From: an uncultured Planctomyces sp.
Lineage (GTDB): Bacteria > Planctomycetota > Planctomycetia > Planctomycetales > Planctomycetaceae
DNA length: 59,124 nt
Assembly (NCBI GenBank): GCA_937904325.1
Contig: CALGTK010000077.1
Location: 1-59,124, forward strand
Direction: 5' to 3'
The notes beneath the pieces were generated by a model. The model was not told where the DNA came from. It worked only from the letters and a program-made list of their open reading frames with translations, and did no database searches. Position 1 is the first letter of the stretch. Each line of letters starts with the position of its first letter. Shown piece after piece: positions 44,597-54,482 of the stretch. The position numbers were made by a program, and so were the translations under genes.

Positions 44597-45538
44597 TCAG
44601 GGAGCTAGATTGAAGCGAGGTTTGCGGCTGCGGATTAGCTCGGATTCGTAGGCGCGGCGCATTGGTTTCAGACGGGCGGGCGAATCTTTCTCGAAGGCGT
44701 GCAGTTCCAGAGTCACGCCTTTGACTCCGTTAGTGGCAAGGTAGTTGGCCAGTGATTGCCGGTCGGAGCGGTCGAGGTGGTTTTTGATTCGGTTGTGCAG
44801 GTTGGATGACTCGCCGATGTAGAGGTAGCCAGTGGCGTCTCGGAAAATGTAGACGCCCGGTTGCTCCGGAACTTTGCCAGCATCCTGCTCCGCATCAGCG
44901 GCTGGCATCGCGATGATGTCCTTCTTCCAGTCGGCGACTCGGAGCACTAGTTCTGGCTGAAGACGACGTGACTTTCTTAGTGTGAGGCTGGCTTTTCGCA
45001 GCAGGTATGGTTCGACTTTTGGAGCGATCTTCTTTGCTTCTCTGTCGTACTCGGCGCGAAGCTTTGGATCGCACAGGACGCGGTCGGTGTTGACCGAATA
45101 ACGGTCTTCCAGAAACCTCGCAGCGATCTCAGCGGCGTGCAGGTAAGCGTCCGAGTTATCTCTCCGTTGCTTCGAGGCTGAGATGTCTCGCAGGCCTCCG
45201 GCCTTACGAAGATTGAGCAGCGTCCAGTTGAAATCGAAACTCAGAATGTCTGGCATCCGGCGTCGACATTCGGCAAGGAACAGATCGTTGAGTTTCGTCT
45301 GAAGAAGAACTTCGTCCGAACTCCAGCCGTTGTAGACTTTGAGGTAAGCCAGCCTGACGACGTCTTTGACTTCTCGCCGAGTCTGAGGGTCGAGGTCGGC
45401 AGGATGGCCGGGTGTCGCCGAGCCTTGATGGTCCGCCGGTCTGTCTTTCGCTGAAAAATTCTGAGAGGTATTGCCCAATAAGAGTAGAACGAGGCATAAC
45501 GCGATCGCTGATGTCCTGAGAATCTGCGTGGCCCGCAT
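44597..45538 (-). CDS. Exported GIY-YIG domain protein
   Basis: A 313-residue protein with a clear signal peptide (ILRTSAIALCLVLLLLGNTS) and a C-terminal GIY-YIG fold: GVYIFRDATGYLYIGESSNL then HNRIKNHLDRS, with the GVY and YIG strands, the following arginine (NRIKNHL) and a downstream glutamate (RRAYESELIRSRKPRFN). The middle region (about 55-230) is helical and unassigned (VKDVVRLAYLKVYNGWSSDE). GIY-YIG enzymes cut DNA and are normally cytoplasmic, so export is unusual. GAGGAA is five bases upstream of the ATG. Its neighbour on the same strand is a DUF1501 gene. Alternative: the hydrophobic N-terminus is an uncleaved anchor. Confidence 0.87.
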   Translation of the reverse strand: MRATQILRTSAIALCLVLLLLGNTSQNFSAKDRPADHQGSATPGHPADLDPQTRREVKDVVRLAYLKVYNGWSSDEVLLQTKLNDLFLAECRRRMPDILSFDFNWTLLNLRKAGGLRDISASKQRRDNSDAYLHAAEIAARFLEDRYSVNTDRVLCDPKLRAEYDREAKKIAPKVEPYLLRKASLTLRKSRRLQPELVLRVADWKKDIIAMPAADAEQDAGKVPEQPGVYIFRDATGYLYIGESSNLHNRIKNHLDRSDRQSLANYLATNGVKGVTLELHAFEKDSPARLKPMRRAYESELIRSRKPRFNLAP

Positions 45539-45670
45539 GAGATTCCTCTTTATCCAGGGTGACTCTTTCAGGCCGGAACTTGTTCCGGTCTGGGATTCTG
45601 CCGACCTGTAATTTCAAATGAGCGATTGCCATTTGGTGGTCGACAGATACTTCGTCAGGGGGAGCCTGAC

Positions 45671-46993
45671 CTATCCGAACAGCTCTCTGATTGGCTTGCC
45701 GCCGTCGGTGATGGGGACGGGGCGGTCTCCGGCGTAGAGTTCTTCGGCCGGGTTGATTCCCATCGACCAGTGAATCGTCGCAAAAAGGTCGGGGACGGAA
45801 ACGGGTTGTTTGACGATCGACTTTCCAAGCTCGTCAGTTTCACCGATGACCCTACCGGTCTGCAGTCCTCCTCCAGCGAGAACGACCGAAAAGGCTTTGG
45901 ACTGATGCCCTCGTCCGCCTCCGCCGTCGAATTCGGGCGGGCGACCAAACTCGGTGGAGACGACGATCAGCGTACGGTCGAGGAGTTTCTTTTCTTCCAG
46001 ATCTAGCACCAGCGTCGAGATAGCGCTGTCGAGTTCCTGAATCAGGAGATGCTGGTTGAGCTGCCCTTCGTTGTGAGTATCCCAGCCGGTTCCGTTGACA
46101 AAATTGAGATTGTGCGAGCACTCGATAAACCGCACGCCCCTTTCGATCAGACGCCGAGAAAGCAAACATCGCTGCCCGAATTCGCCGCCATATCGAGCTC
46201 GCAGTTCGGCCGGTTCTCGATCCAGTTCGAACGCTTTCGTGAATTCCGGACCGGACAATCGCAGAGCGTCTTCAATCGTCGAGTCGTAGTCAGCGATCCG
46301 TTTGTCGCCGGCTGTGCGTTTTCGATAGATGTCTCGCACTCGGCTGAGCAACCTTTCTCGCCGATTCTGCCGTTCATCGTTGATGCCTGGAAACCGGCTT
46401 AGGCCATTCGGACCTTCGTTTGTGCTGGTCAGGTAAACGTAGCCAGCCTTCGCTCCTAGAAATCCAGGCCCGCGTGTGACGTTTGGATAACCAATCAGCA
46501 CGTAAGCCGGTGCGTTGTCTGAAGCCGCTCCTCTCTGGTTGGCAACGATCGACCCGATGGATGGGTACTCGATCGTGCCGCTTGTCGATCGCCCGGTGTG
46601 CATTCGATAGGTTGCGGCCGCGTGCTCATTTATGACTTCGTGATGAACGGATCGCAGCGGATTAAAGCGATCCAGGATGCCTGCGCATTTCGGAAGGTGC
46701 TCGCAAATCTGCACACCGTCGATCGCGGTGTCGATCGAGTCATAGTACGAGCCAGCCTTTTTTGCCTTCGCATCACCCTTCTTTTTCGGATCCCAGGTGT
46801 CGATGTGGCAGGCGCCTCCGCCCAGCCAGATCATGACGCAGTGATCGACTTTTCCTTTCGGAAAGTCGATGGCGTGAGTGTTTTCAGACTCCGCGATGAC
46901 AAGTTTGTTCGATGCCAGAGTCGCTCCAGCAGTCGCACCAGCAACCTGCAGAAAGTCACGGCGCGTTGTGTGAGGCCGATAAAAATTGAACAC
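45671..46993 (-). CDS. DUF1501 family secreted protein (Tat leader)
   Basis: A 440-residue DUF1501 protein. The Tat motif [18 protein letters not shown] comes early. Fold markers are [32 protein letters not shown], and [20 protein letters not shown] followed by [13 protein letters not shown]. The open frame extends to a TTG at 47062, but the GTG at 46993 has GGAG eight bases upstream and leaves a normal Tat leader, so I prefer it. It lies downstream of RidA and RbsD/FucU genes on the same strand. Function is unknown; the family belongs to the alkaline-phosphatase-like fold. Confidence 0.92.
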   Translation of the reverse strand: MFNFYRPHTTRRDFLQVAGATAGATLASNKLVIAESENTHAIDFPKGKVDHCVMIWLGGGACHIDTWDPKKKGDAKAKKAGSYYDSIDTAIDGVQICEHLPKCAGILDRFNPLRSVHHEVINEHAAATYRMHTGRSTSGTIEYPSIGSIVANQRGAASDNAPAYVLIGYPNVTRGPGFLGAKAGYVYLTSTNEGPNGLSRFPGINDERQNRRERLLSRVRDIYRKRTAGDKRIADYDSTIEDALRLSGPEFTKAFELDREPAELRARYGGEFGQRCLLSRRLIERGVRFIECSHNLNFVNGTGWDTHNEGQLNQHLLIQELDSAISTLVLDLEEKKLLDRTLIVVSTEFGRPPEFDGGGGRGHQSKAFSVVLAGGGLQTGRVIGETDELGKSIVKQPVSVPDLFATIHWSMGINPAEELYAGDRPVPITDGGKPIRELFG

Positions 46994-47089
46994 GACGGTA
47001 GCTCCGTTGGTAATTGGCGTTTTCAAGGAACCAGCGTACCGGGAAACGGGCGCGATCGACAAACCTCTGCCCTGATTTTAGATGTCTTT

Positions 47090-47551
47090 TTACATTTGAG
47101 CCCAGACGACGACTTCGACGGCTGCGTTCAACGGGAGTTCGTTGACACCGACGGCGATTCGAGTGTGTCGTCCTGCTTCACCGAAGATTTCTGCGAGCAG
47201 GTTGGATGCTCCATTTAGAACCTGGGGCTGCGAATGAAAGCCGTCTGCTGAATTTACGAAGCCTTCAACGCGAACGATTCGAGTCACCTTATCTATCGAG
47301 CCGACACAGCTTCGAATTTGAGCCACGCAGTTCAACGCTGCCACGCGAGCGGCCGCGGCTCCTTCTTTGACGGTAAGGTCCGCACCGATTTTTCCCGTGG
47401 CCGTCATAGCACCGTCCAGCATTGGCAACTGACCGCTGGTGATAACCATGTCTCCAAACTGGACGACCGGGATGTAATCGCCGACTGCCGCGGGAGCTTC
47501 TGGGAATTTGATGCCCATTTCGGCAAGACGTGCTTCAGCATTGGTGGTCAT
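47090..47551 (-). CDS. RidA/YjgF family protein
   Basis: A 153-residue protein of the RidA (YjgF/YER057c/UK114) family. Members hydrolyse reactive enamines/imines released by PLP enzymes, though several subfamilies have other roles. The sequence resembles the longer subgroup that begins [19 protein letters not shown]. Conserved parts are [32 protein letters not shown] and [20 protein letters not shown]. The catalytic arginine of classical RidA appears replaced, since the end reads [13 protein letters not shown] rather than GV..LP....VEIE with an upstream Arg. GGAG is eight bases before the ATG. Confidence 0.93.
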   Translation of the reverse strand: MTTNAEARLAEMGIKFPEAPAAVGDYIPVVQFGDMVITSGQLPMLDGAMTATGKIGADLTVKEGAAAARVAALNCVAQIRSCVGSIDKVTRIVRVEGFVNSADGFHSQPQVLNGASNLLAEIFGEAGRHTRIAVGVNELPLNAAVEVVVWAQM

Positions 47552-47658
47552 GAAAGTGGCTCCGGCGGGTTATCTGCCGTTGTGCGGTATCGCCCTGCTG
47601 GGAACAAACTGTTGAGTCGCAACGGGGTGGACGTTGTCGTTTTATTTACGAGTGGCGA

Positions 47659-48105
47659 TCAGGCCTGGCGAACGCCGACTGTTAACAACAGGTTCGCCCA
47701 CAGAGCTTGCTCGGCCGTTTGGATCGTCAGGACAAGGTCTCGCGAAGCAACCGCGTCGTAGAAGTCCCACTTCTGAATTGGCTGAAGTTCGATGTCCAGG
47801 TCGCTGTCTTTGAGGATCGTGCGGTACTCATTCCAGATCGGAGGATCCTCGCCTGTGTTGTATGGGTCGTCGTCGGGGATGCCCATTGTGTTACAGGCTT
47901 CGATCGGAATCGCTGAAAGCAGTGCCTGCAACGTTTGAATGCAACTGACCAGGCCGGGCATCAGGTTCAAGCTGACGAGTTCGGCGTTGGGGCCAAGCGT
48001 CGACGATGCCGGATAGTTTCCATCGGCGATCAGAATCTTCGAGTGGTGACCGCAGCGGCCAAGGACTTCGTTGATTTTCGGGTGGATCAGCTGGTGCTTA
48101 AGCAT
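47659..48105 (-). CDS. RbsD/FucU family sugar mutarotase-like protein
   Basis: A 148-residue RbsD/FucU fold protein. These decamers interconvert anomers of ribose or fucose. The signature is HPKINEVLGRCGHHSKILIA followed by DGNYPASS, with the catalytic histidine in GHH. The end (AEQALWANLLLTVGVRQA) matches the family's YxNxIL-type tail only in part. Fucose rather than ribose seems more likely from length, but the sugar cannot be decided by eye. It precedes ridA and DUF1501 on the same strand with about 107 bases between it and ridA. Confidence 0.9.
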   Translation of the reverse strand: MLKHQLIHPKINEVLGRCGHHSKILIADGNYPASSTLGPNAELVSLNLMPGLVSCIQTLQALLSAIPIEACNTMGIPDDDPYNTGEDPPIWNEYRTILKDSDLDIELQPIQKWDFYDAVASRDLVLTIQTAEQALWANLLLTVGVRQA

Positions 48106-48494
48106 TCGTCAGTTCTTTCACGGGGATTTCGTTGTGTTAGTGACAAGGCTGCCGCCGTCGTATTTCTTGCCTGTGCGGTAGGGATTTCGAGGAGTCGCTG
48201 GCTTAACAACATCGAAGTCAGCAGCTGGCCTGACAATCGTGAGTGGTCCTTATTCATCCCATCCGCAGATGTAGAAAAGCCGCCTGCCGGCGAAATGTTC
48301 ATGCCTTCTCTTTAAAGACCGACAAAGAACTGAATTCGATGGCTGTAATTCGCTGTGCTTCCCACGGCAGTTGGTTTGTCAGCCTCTTAGAGCAGGGCAA
48401 CAGATAGCATGGTGCTGAGCCCCATCATGATTGTCAAATACGGCGTTCTGGTAGTCCATTCGGCCGCCTGTCACCTTCGACGTGATGCTGCAAT
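48106..48494. other. Non-coding interval upstream of the RbsD/FucU gene
   Basis: No gene or strong structure is seen in these 389 bases. The promoter of the RbsD/FucU-RidA-DUF1501 group should lie here. Confidence 0.4.
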
Positions 48495-49409
48495 CTACTT
48501 TGCTGCAAGTGCTGCAACGCTCCTGCGAACTTTGGCGGCTTGAGTTTTATTGAGATAGTCCCAGCAGGCCATGCCGTTTCCGACAAGTTCAAACTCGTTG
48601 TATTCCCAGGTCACTTTGCGATCTTTGTCAAGTTCGAATATCTGCGGACTGTCCGGACCAGCGTGGCAGTTGCCGATCAGCAGGTGTCCATTCGGGAGTT
48701 CCTTCAGACAGGTGGTCCACTTGAGTGCGATATCGGTATCGGGGACCTGGCTTTTTACCTGCCAGATAACCTTCTTTTCAGGCGACACTTCAACGACAGA
48801 ATTTCCGGACCCGGAACAGATCACGGTGTTGCCATTCTTCAGGCGAATCGCTCCGTAGACGCGAGTCTTGATTTCATACTCCCAGACGATGTCGCCCTTT
48901 TTGTTGTATTCGGTGACGGTGCCCGGTCCTTCGGCACATACAAGATAGTTGCCGTTTGACAGAACTTCAGCCTGGCGAGTGCTACCTCGACCGTCTTTAC
49001 CTAGCGGCGTGGCGCTGACCACTTTTCCGGCTTTGTTCACGAGCAGAATACGGCCACTGCCGGATTCAGCGATCATTGTGTTTCCATCCGCCAGTCGAGT
49101 GAAGGCGTGGACGTTGGAGCTTTTGTGACTCCAGACGACCGTACCATCGAGCTTCATTTCCTTGACCGTATCCCAATCGTCATGAAACAGGATGTTGCCG
49201 TTATCGAGCATCTGTATTTCATGATGGCCCGTGTGTCCGCGCTTCGGTCCACCTGTTTTGAATTGCCACAGCACACTGCCGTCCCGTTCACAAAGTGCGA
49301 TCACGTTTTTTCCGTACGAGGCACTGACCAGAAACAAATCCTGCGCCTGCGCGGCTGAAGCAACGAGCACAGAAATCAGCAACGCAACGGAGAAGTACAG
49401 TCGTCTCAT
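48495..49409 (-). CDS. Secreted PQQ-like beta-propeller protein
   Basis: A 304-residue exported single propeller. The ATG at 49409 follows AGGGAA at a good distance and starts a signal peptide (MRRLYFSVALLISVLVASAA, cleavage after AQA). Repeats are of the NHL/arylsulfotransferase-like PQQ type: IALCERDGSVLWQFKTGG, EMKLDGTVVWSHKSSN, EYNKKGDIVWEYEIKTR, EVSPEKKVIWQVKSQ and ELDKDRKVTWEYNEFE, each interspersed with LxNGN(T/Y/I) turns. It is probably a binding scaffold. It is monocistronic as far as can be seen. Confidence 0.92.
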   Translation of the reverse strand: MRRLYFSVALLISVLVASAAQAQDLFLVSASYGKNVIALCERDGSVLWQFKTGGPKRGHTGHHEIQMLDNGNILFHDDWDTVKEMKLDGTVVWSHKSSNVHAFTRLADGNTMIAESGSGRILLVNKAGKVVSATPLGKDGRGSTRQAEVLSNGNYLVCAEGPGTVTEYNKKGDIVWEYEIKTRVYGAIRLKNGNTVICSGSGNSVVEVSPEKKVIWQVKSQVPDTDIALKWTTCLKELPNGHLLIGNCHAGPDSPQIFELDKDRKVTWEYNEFELVGNGMACWDYLNKTQAAKVRRSVAALAAK

Positions 49410-49780
49410 GACGTGTTCCCTGATCGGAAAATTGAAAGAAAGAGCCACAGCAAGACTGTTTTTTTACAGACTTGATCACTGAATGTCATCCAGCGGCCAG
49501 GTGATGTCGTATTCCAGTGTCGTTCTGCGAGAACCATGAAGCGAACGTATTCAATAATTTACCCGGATTAAGAGGACACAATCAGGACTGCTGTCTCAGC
49601 GTGAGCGCGGCTCTGGCATAGACAGGCGGTCTGGTTTCAGCCATTTCGTCGTGACGATTGGGTACGTGTCCCCAATAACTTCCTGATCGTGGCACGACAC
49701 GCCGTGGCATCAGCCTATGCCAGGCGGACGCAACGGAGCCGAGTATCACGGAAAACGAGAACTCATTTTGCACACACTTC
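49410..49780. other. Non-coding interval
   Basis: No gene is supported between the propeller gene start and the SGNH esterase stop. A small inverted pair CACG-6 bases-CGTG near 49698-49712 is the only structure noticed. Confidence 0.35.
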
Positions 49781-50584
49781 TTAGTTGGACTGTTCGTTGT
49801 GGTTCCAGCGGGCGCTGACCTCTTCCAGCCAGGCCCGCGCGATCAGCTCGTGACCTTGCGGCAGTGGATGAACTCCGTCCCAAATCCAGTGCTCTGGAGA
49901 GACGGCATCGGCTGCGGCGTCAAAGACATCCTGCGTTTTAACGTGGACAGCTTCGTAGTCGACGGCAAGCTGTTTGACGATCGGAATCAGCCCTTCAATC
50001 TGATCACGCCACTGCTTGAACGCACTGGGATTTTCCAGTCGACCGGACGCCAGGACAAAAGGGTCCAGCAGGACCAGTCGCAACCTGGGGTTGGCCTTGC
50101 GGCTGGCATCAAGAATGAAGCGATAGTCGGCTTCCCACTTGTCGGCGTCTACACCGTTCAGATTTCGGCCAACGTCGTTGACGCCGATGAGAATGCTCAG
50201 CAGGTCGGGCTTCATTTCGACAGCATCCTTCTGCCATCGGCCACGCAGGTCGGCGACTTTGTGGCCGCTCATTCCGCGATTGTAGATGTCCAGTTGAGCC
50301 TTCGGCAGGTCAACGCCGAGTCGGGCAGCGATCAGATAGACGTAGCTGTGGCCGAGATAGTGATTGCGGTCATTCTGATTGCGGCCCCATTTCATATCCG
50401 TGATGGAGTCGCCCTGAAAAAGAAGTCGGCTGCCCTTCGTGAAGCCAGGCAGGCGATAATTGTAGCCGCCGACTCCTGAGTGACTGTCGGTGGAATTCCG
50501 TGCTTCGGCGCTGTCGCCTGTGCACAGAGTTGCCACACCGGTTGTCGCGACTGTGGCTTTGAGGAACGCTCTTCGAGCAAACAT
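49781..50584 (-). CDS. Secreted SGNH/GDSL hydrolase (Tat-like leader)
   Basis: A 267-residue exported esterase. The leader has a Tat-like ARRAFLKATVATTGVATL. All four SGNH blocks are visible: LLFQGDSITDMKWGRN (nucleophile Ser), NRGMSGHKVADLRGRW (Gly), LLSILIGVNDVGRN (Asn) and WDGVHPLPQGHELIARAW (Asp/His). This arrangement is typical of planctomycete acyl or acetyl esterases acting on decorated glycans. It begins 35 bases after the stop of the alpha/beta hydrolase gene, so the pair is probably an operon. Confidence 0.95.
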   Translation of the reverse strand: MFARRAFLKATVATTGVATLCTGDSAEARNSTDSHSGVGGYNYRLPGFTKGSRLLFQGDSITDMKWGRNQNDRNHYLGHSYVYLIAARLGVDLPKAQLDIYNRGMSGHKVADLRGRWQKDAVEMKPDLLSILIGVNDVGRNLNGVDADKWEADYRFILDASRKANPRLRLVLLDPFVLASGRLENPSAFKQWRDQIEGLIPIVKQLAVDYEAVHVKTQDVFDAAADAVSPEHWIWDGVHPLPQGHELIARAWLEEVSARWNHNEQSN

Positions 50585-50619
50585 AGAACTCTTTCGTCCG
50601 GGAACTGAAAGGGGCAGCG

Positions 50620-52005
50620 TTAGCGATTACGGTCAGCAACGGCGGAGCCCGCGGTCGGCTTCGACTTCAGGCCGACGGTATTCACGGTGATGACTCGGTA
50701 GATGTGCTGTTTACCGGGCTCGGTTTTTGTGTCAGTGAACTGCATCGGTACGAGCGGTTGAGTGGGCGTGTCGCTGTACTGCAGATTCTGGAAGATGGGG
50801 CGGCCGAAGCGGTTCTTTCCGTGCTCCGGCACGTTCGCGAGAAACCTGCCATCCCGCTGGATGATGAAATGGGCGATGCCGCTTTCGAGATCGGCTTCGG
50901 CAGCCCAGTTCAGCTTGTTGCCTTGCACATTCAGGTACGTCGGTGCTGGTGGCGGTGTGTTGTCTTTGATGGCTGTGTCCTTGACGTATTGCATCCAGCC
51001 TCGCGCGACGGATTCGTTTGGTAGCCACGCTGCCTTCAGAGGATCACCGTCATACTCCGCAGCAGGGACAGCTTTGAAACCGGTCGGACTAGCCAGCCAC
51101 GCGCTGTCAGTCGGCATTGCATTGAGCGCGTCGCCTCTGTCTTTCGGAAGTCGAATCTTTAAGCAGACATCGAGCCAGGGGATTGCCAAGTATCGCTGGT
51201 TGCCACATTCATGTGCCGTCAGCGGATCCACGGACACGCCGATGAGACCGCCTTTTCCTCGAACACCATTAAAGAAGAGTTCATTCGCTGGCCATACGCT
51301 TGCAAATCGCCCATCTTTAACGGTCACGCCTTCCTGCGTGCCGGGATTACACATGACGGGTACTTTGAGTGCTGCCGCAGGCAACGCGTGAGCCTTGATT
51401 TCGGGACGATCCGGATTGGACGCCAGCAGCGGCACGCCAGAGCGAAGCCACGCGGCCGCAATCCGTTCCGGATGCAGCAGCACCATTCCACCGGCCCAGT
51501 GTCCGCCGCCACTGTGCCCCCAAAGAGCCCACGGTACGCTGGCCAGTTCGGAATGTCCCGACTTCTCACCCAGGGCGATCAGACATCTTTGAAACGCGGC
51601 GTCCGATCCATTTCGCGGATCGCACCACATCTGGCAGTCGGCTCCCTGTGGCTGCTCGTAAGATGGAGCAAGCAGGGCGCAGTCGTGCTTTTTCGCCAGC
51701 GCCTGCCAGTGCAGGTCGTAAGCGCCCGTCAAACCGGACTTGCACGATCCCTCACCGCAACCATGTTGATGCACAACGACGCCACGCAGCGTTTCTACGC
51801 CGTTTGGAATCCAGACGGTGTAGTTAACCGGAAAGGTCAACTTGCCAGGCTCAGTCGAAGCGTTGTAACGCACTCGATAATAAGGTGAGTCTGCCGGTGG
51901 GAAAATGTCGTACGGTGCGTTCTGAGCAGACAACACTGTCGGGAGCAGGAAGAGAGTAACCACTGTAAGTTTGCCGCATGAAGACTTGAGCGTTCGTGGA
52001 AGCAT
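50620..52005 (-). CDS. Secreted alpha/beta hydrolase with C-terminal fibronectin-like segment
   Basis: A 461-residue exported protein. I took the ATG at 52005, which starts a signal peptide ([20 protein letters not shown], cleavage near SAQ); a 43-residue extension upstream lacks leader character. The hydrolase core has an oxyanion-like [11 protein letters not shown] and nucleophile elbow [18 protein letters not shown] (GHSGG). A possible catalytic His is in [12 protein letters not shown]-like residues ([20 protein letters not shown]). The C-terminal 110 residues ([20 protein letters not shown] ... [16 protein letters not shown]) look like a fibronectin type III module. A carbohydrate esterase is likely but the substrate is unknown. 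Confidence 0.88.
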   Translation of the reverse strand: MLPRTLKSSCGKLTVVTLFLLPTVLSAQNAPYDIFPPADSPYYRVRYNASTEPGKLTFPVNYTVWIPNGVETLRGVVVHQHGCGEGSCKSGLTGAYDLHWQALAKKHDCALLAPSYEQPQGADCQMWCDPRNGSDAAFQRCLIALGEKSGHSELASVPWALWGHSGGGHWAGGMVLLHPERIAAAWLRSGVPLLASNPDRPEIKAHALPAAALKVPVMCNPGTQEGVTVKDGRFASVWPANELFFNGVRGKGGLIGVSVDPLTAHECGNQRYLAIPWLDVCLKIRLPKDRGDALNAMPTDSAWLASPTGFKAVPAAEYDGDPLKAAWLPNESVARGWMQYVKDTAIKDNTPPPAPTYLNVQGNKLNWAAEADLESGIAHFIIQRDGRFLANVPEHGKNRFGRPIFQNLQYSDTPTQPLVPMQFTDTKTEPGKQHIYRVITVNTVGLKSKPTAGSAVADRNR

Positions 52006-52189
52006 GATTAACGTGTCCTGAAGAAAATCCGGATGCAGACGACTAACCAAAGTGTAGCGCCCCTGGCGGGAATTCGTAGTCGTTTCACTGGTTGAGCGTC
52101 TGACGTGACTCCGCACGTGATTAAGCCTGGCCACGTATCACACTCAATTTGCTCCACAACGCCAGTTACATCGCGTTGATCATGTAGTT

Positions 52190-52494
52190 GAGCTTGCCTT
52201 GAACATTCGACGGGGTTGTCAGACGGGGTTGAGATTCTTGCAACGACTATGTGTCGAAACGGTTTATACAATCGGTGGATCGCGACTTTGATTGCTCCGT
52301 CAGACATGCAGAGCGACTTCGATGGCGGCGTCGTGACTGGAGGGCGTGACCAGCCATTGCTGAAGAACTTCAAATTTTGCGAGATCGCGATTTAACTCTG
52401 CTTCGGCGCAAAGCGTGTCGATTGCCTGTTTGACCACGGCGAGGGCCCATTGGTGATCGAAGTACGCGTCCGGCGGAAATCCACTGGGATCGAA
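52190..52494 (-). pseudogene. Remnant of a planctomycete-type ECF sigma factor gene
   Basis: Reading the minus strand from 52494 gives FDPSGFPPDAYFDHQWALAV, VKQAIDTLCAEAELNRDLAK, FEVLQQWLVTPSSHDAAIEV and ALH, then a stop; shifting frame at about 52305 continues MSDGAIKVAIHRLYKPFRHI and VVARISTPSDNPVE. The second part is the sigma region 4 helix-turn-helix (usual form MSxGAVKVAVHRLRxRYR). The first matches the segment that links regions 2 and 4 in the large planctomycete ECF families. Regions 2 and the start are missing, so this is a truncated, frameshifted relic. Confidence 0.72.
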
Positions 52495-52998
52495 GACTTA
52501 TGCAACGGCATTCGGGCGATCGCCGTTGCATGCCGTGCCTGGTCCGATCAACGAATGAATGTCCAGCCCACCGCCGCGTTTCAGGGCCAGTGAGCGGTCG
52601 CGACCGTCTGCCGAGGAACTGTTTGGCCGCTTGCTGCGCCGCATCGAGGGCGAGTTGGTCTCAAAGCTGCTTCGTTAACCGAAGTTCAGTCACGATGTTC
52701 CACGCCTCAAGTCAGACATTGTACAGCGAAAACTACGCTATCTGATTCTCTGAGGTAATATCGGCCGGCTGGTTACACGCAATTCGCCTGCCAGAGCCAG
52801 AATTGCAGCTAACTTTCTGCCGAATCGACATGAGAGATGACGATAACTGACTATGTTAAAACGAGTTGTGTAGTTTTGGAGTGTTCGGGACGTGTCCGTT
52901 TCGGCGATTTTTCTTCGCTGATACAATAAATTCGCAGCCCCAAGCATCTATCCCGGATAGCCGGCTTTCGTTTATTCGCCACGGAGATTAACAGAGCA
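52495..52998. other. Non-coding interval upstream of the DUF1552 gene
   Basis: No gene is supported. The left part may hold decayed N-terminal sequence of the sigma factor remnant, but no frame aligns. The right part (after about 52740) is richer in A+T and should contain the promoter for the DUF1552-DUF1592 pair. Confidence 0.4.
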
Positions 52999-54318
52999 AT
53001 GATCAATCGCAGAAATATGCTTCAGGGAATGGCGGCCGGCGTCGGTGCTGCAGTTGGTGCGTCGATGCTTCCGAATCAGGCTTCTGCCGCTTCGTCTGCC
53101 AGGGGCGGTCCGAAGCGAATTATTTTCTTCATGCAGAATCAGGGCTTTGATCCGGCGACCTGTATTCCGAAAGGGATGACGAGTAACAGCTCGCTGGCGA
53201 AAGCCAAACTTCCTGAGCCGATTGAGGCACTCGAGCCTTACAAAGAACGACTTCATATCATCAACGGGCTGCACGGCGTGCACACCAGCCCCTCGCACAG
53301 TGCCTTCTTCGGCGCGCTCGGCGGCTATCGCGGCAGTGACGGAGTACCGCCCAGCGCTTCGACGATTGATTATGAGCTAAGCAAGGCTCTGCCACAGACG
53401 CTGCTTCCGCATCTGTGTATCGGCATGGACTCGATCGAGAACATGACGACCAAGCCGACCATCGCCAACCTGTCGGCGAGCGGTGCCGGGCAGCCGATCT
53501 TTATGCATTCGAATCCGAATCATCTTTATCAGATGCTCTACGGTGGCATTTCGTCTGGCGACATCCGGCTCCAGCACGAAGCCCGGTCGAACGTGATGAA
53601 TCAGATCGAGAAGCTGGCTGCGGCAAAGGGGTATGCGCTCCCGAGCACCGACCAGCAGCGTTATGACCAGTTCGTTCAAGGGTTCAAAGATACGAATGGT
53701 CTGCGCGAGCGGCTCGATACGGTTTCGGGTCACCTCCGGAAGTTTGCGCCGGAAGTAGATGAGCGTTACACCAAGCCTGAATTTGAAACCGACTGGCACG
53801 ATGTCCTGCTGGATCTGGGCGTTTCGGCGATCACGTCAGGAATCACCAATACTCTGACCATTGGTTCGGGGCGTGGCGAAATCTTTGGTGCCTGGAAGGG
53901 GCTGGGCATCGAGCAGCAGGGCCACAATCTTGGCCACATGAAACAGCCGGATAATCCGATCTGGATTAAGATTCGCCAGTACAACAGTCGCATGCTGGTG
54001 CGGATTATGGAAACACTGGACAGCGTGCCGGAGGGCAGCGGTTCCATGATGGACAACACGTTGATCGTCTACACAAGTAACAACGCCAACGCACAACACA
54101 CTAACGGCGCCAACTGGCCGGTTATGCTGCTGGGCAACTGCGGAGGAATCTTCAAGACCGGTTGCTTCACACAATTGGACGGCAAGCGACCGATCAACGC
54201 GTTGTATACGACGCTTCTACAGACTGCCGGGCAGAACATCGATCGCTTCAATATGAACGACAAGTTGGCGAAGAAGTTCGACGCCGGTAATGGTCCACTC
54301 GCGGAAGTGCTGGCGTAA
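52999..54318 (+). CDS. DUF1552 family secreted protein (Tat leader)
   Basis: A 439-residue protein of the DUF1552 family, related in role and fold to DUF1501. The Tat leader reads [20 protein letters not shown]. Recognisable parts are [20 protein letters not shown], the [20 protein letters not shown] block, and near the end [20 protein letters not shown] and [19 protein letters not shown]1552 genes are normally paired with DUF1592/DUF1588 genes encoding a heme-motif protein, and exactly that gene follows after 164 bases. The substrate of the pair is not established. Confidence 0.92.
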   Translation: MINRRNMLQGMAAGVGAAVGASMLPNQASAASSARGGPKRIIFFMQNQGFDPATCIPKGMTSNSSLAKAKLPEPIEALEPYKERLHIINGLHGVHTSPSHSAFFGALGGYRGSDGVPPSASTIDYELSKALPQTLLPHLCIGMDSIENMTTKPTIANLSASGAGQPIFMHSNPNHLYQMLYGGISSGDIRLQHEARSNVMNQIEKLAAAKGYALPSTDQQRYDQFVQGFKDTNGLRERLDTVSGHLRKFAPEVDERYTKPEFETDWHDVLLDLGVSAITSGITNTLTIGSGRGEIFGAWKGLGIEQQGHNLGHMKQPDNPIWIKIRQYNSRMLVRIMETLDSVPEGSGSMMDNTLIVYTSNNANAQHTNGANWPVMLLGNCGGIFKTGCFTQLDGKRPINALYTTLLQTAGQNIDRFNMNDKLAKKFDAGNGPLAEVLA

Positions 54319-54346
54319 GCGTCGCAGCTGGAATTAAAGCAGAGAG

Positions 54347-54372
54347 CCGAAGTCGTGAGACTTCGGCTTTTT
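54347..54372 (+). terminator. Intrinsic terminator after the DUF1552 gene
   Basis: A perfect 8-bp stem CCGAAGTC-gtga-GACTTCGG is followed by CTTTTT, 28 bases after the DUF1552 stop. It should end or attenuate transcription before the DUF1592/DUF1588 gene. Confidence 0.85.
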
Positions 54373-54459
54373 GCGCAAAGAGATATGCAACGCTTCCTGG
54401 TTTCAGGGTCTGTGAGAGCCAGGAGAGTCTGATATTGACGATGTCTTTTCCCGCGTGTG

Positions 54460-54477
54460 TGAAGTCTTGAGACTTCA
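54460..54477 (+). promoter_or_regulatory. Hairpin just upstream of the DUF1592/DUF1588 start
   Basis: TGAAGTC-ttga-GACTTCA forms a 7-bp stem five bases before the ATG at 54483. It shares the GAAGTC/GACTTC arms with the terminator hairpin 100 bases upstream. It would sequester the region before the start codon, or it may be an operator or a repeated element. Confidence 0.55.
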
Positions 54478-54482
54478 GTTGC

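Noticed and set aside
46994-47062. TTG start for the second intact DUF1501 gene
   Set aside because: The GTG at 46993 has a better ribosome site and leaves a normal Tat leader.
52008-52373. A 121-codon minus-strand frame
   Set aside because: Its recognisable part is the frameshifted end of the sigma factor relic; the remainder continues into the neighbouring hydrolase gene leader, so it is not a separate gene.
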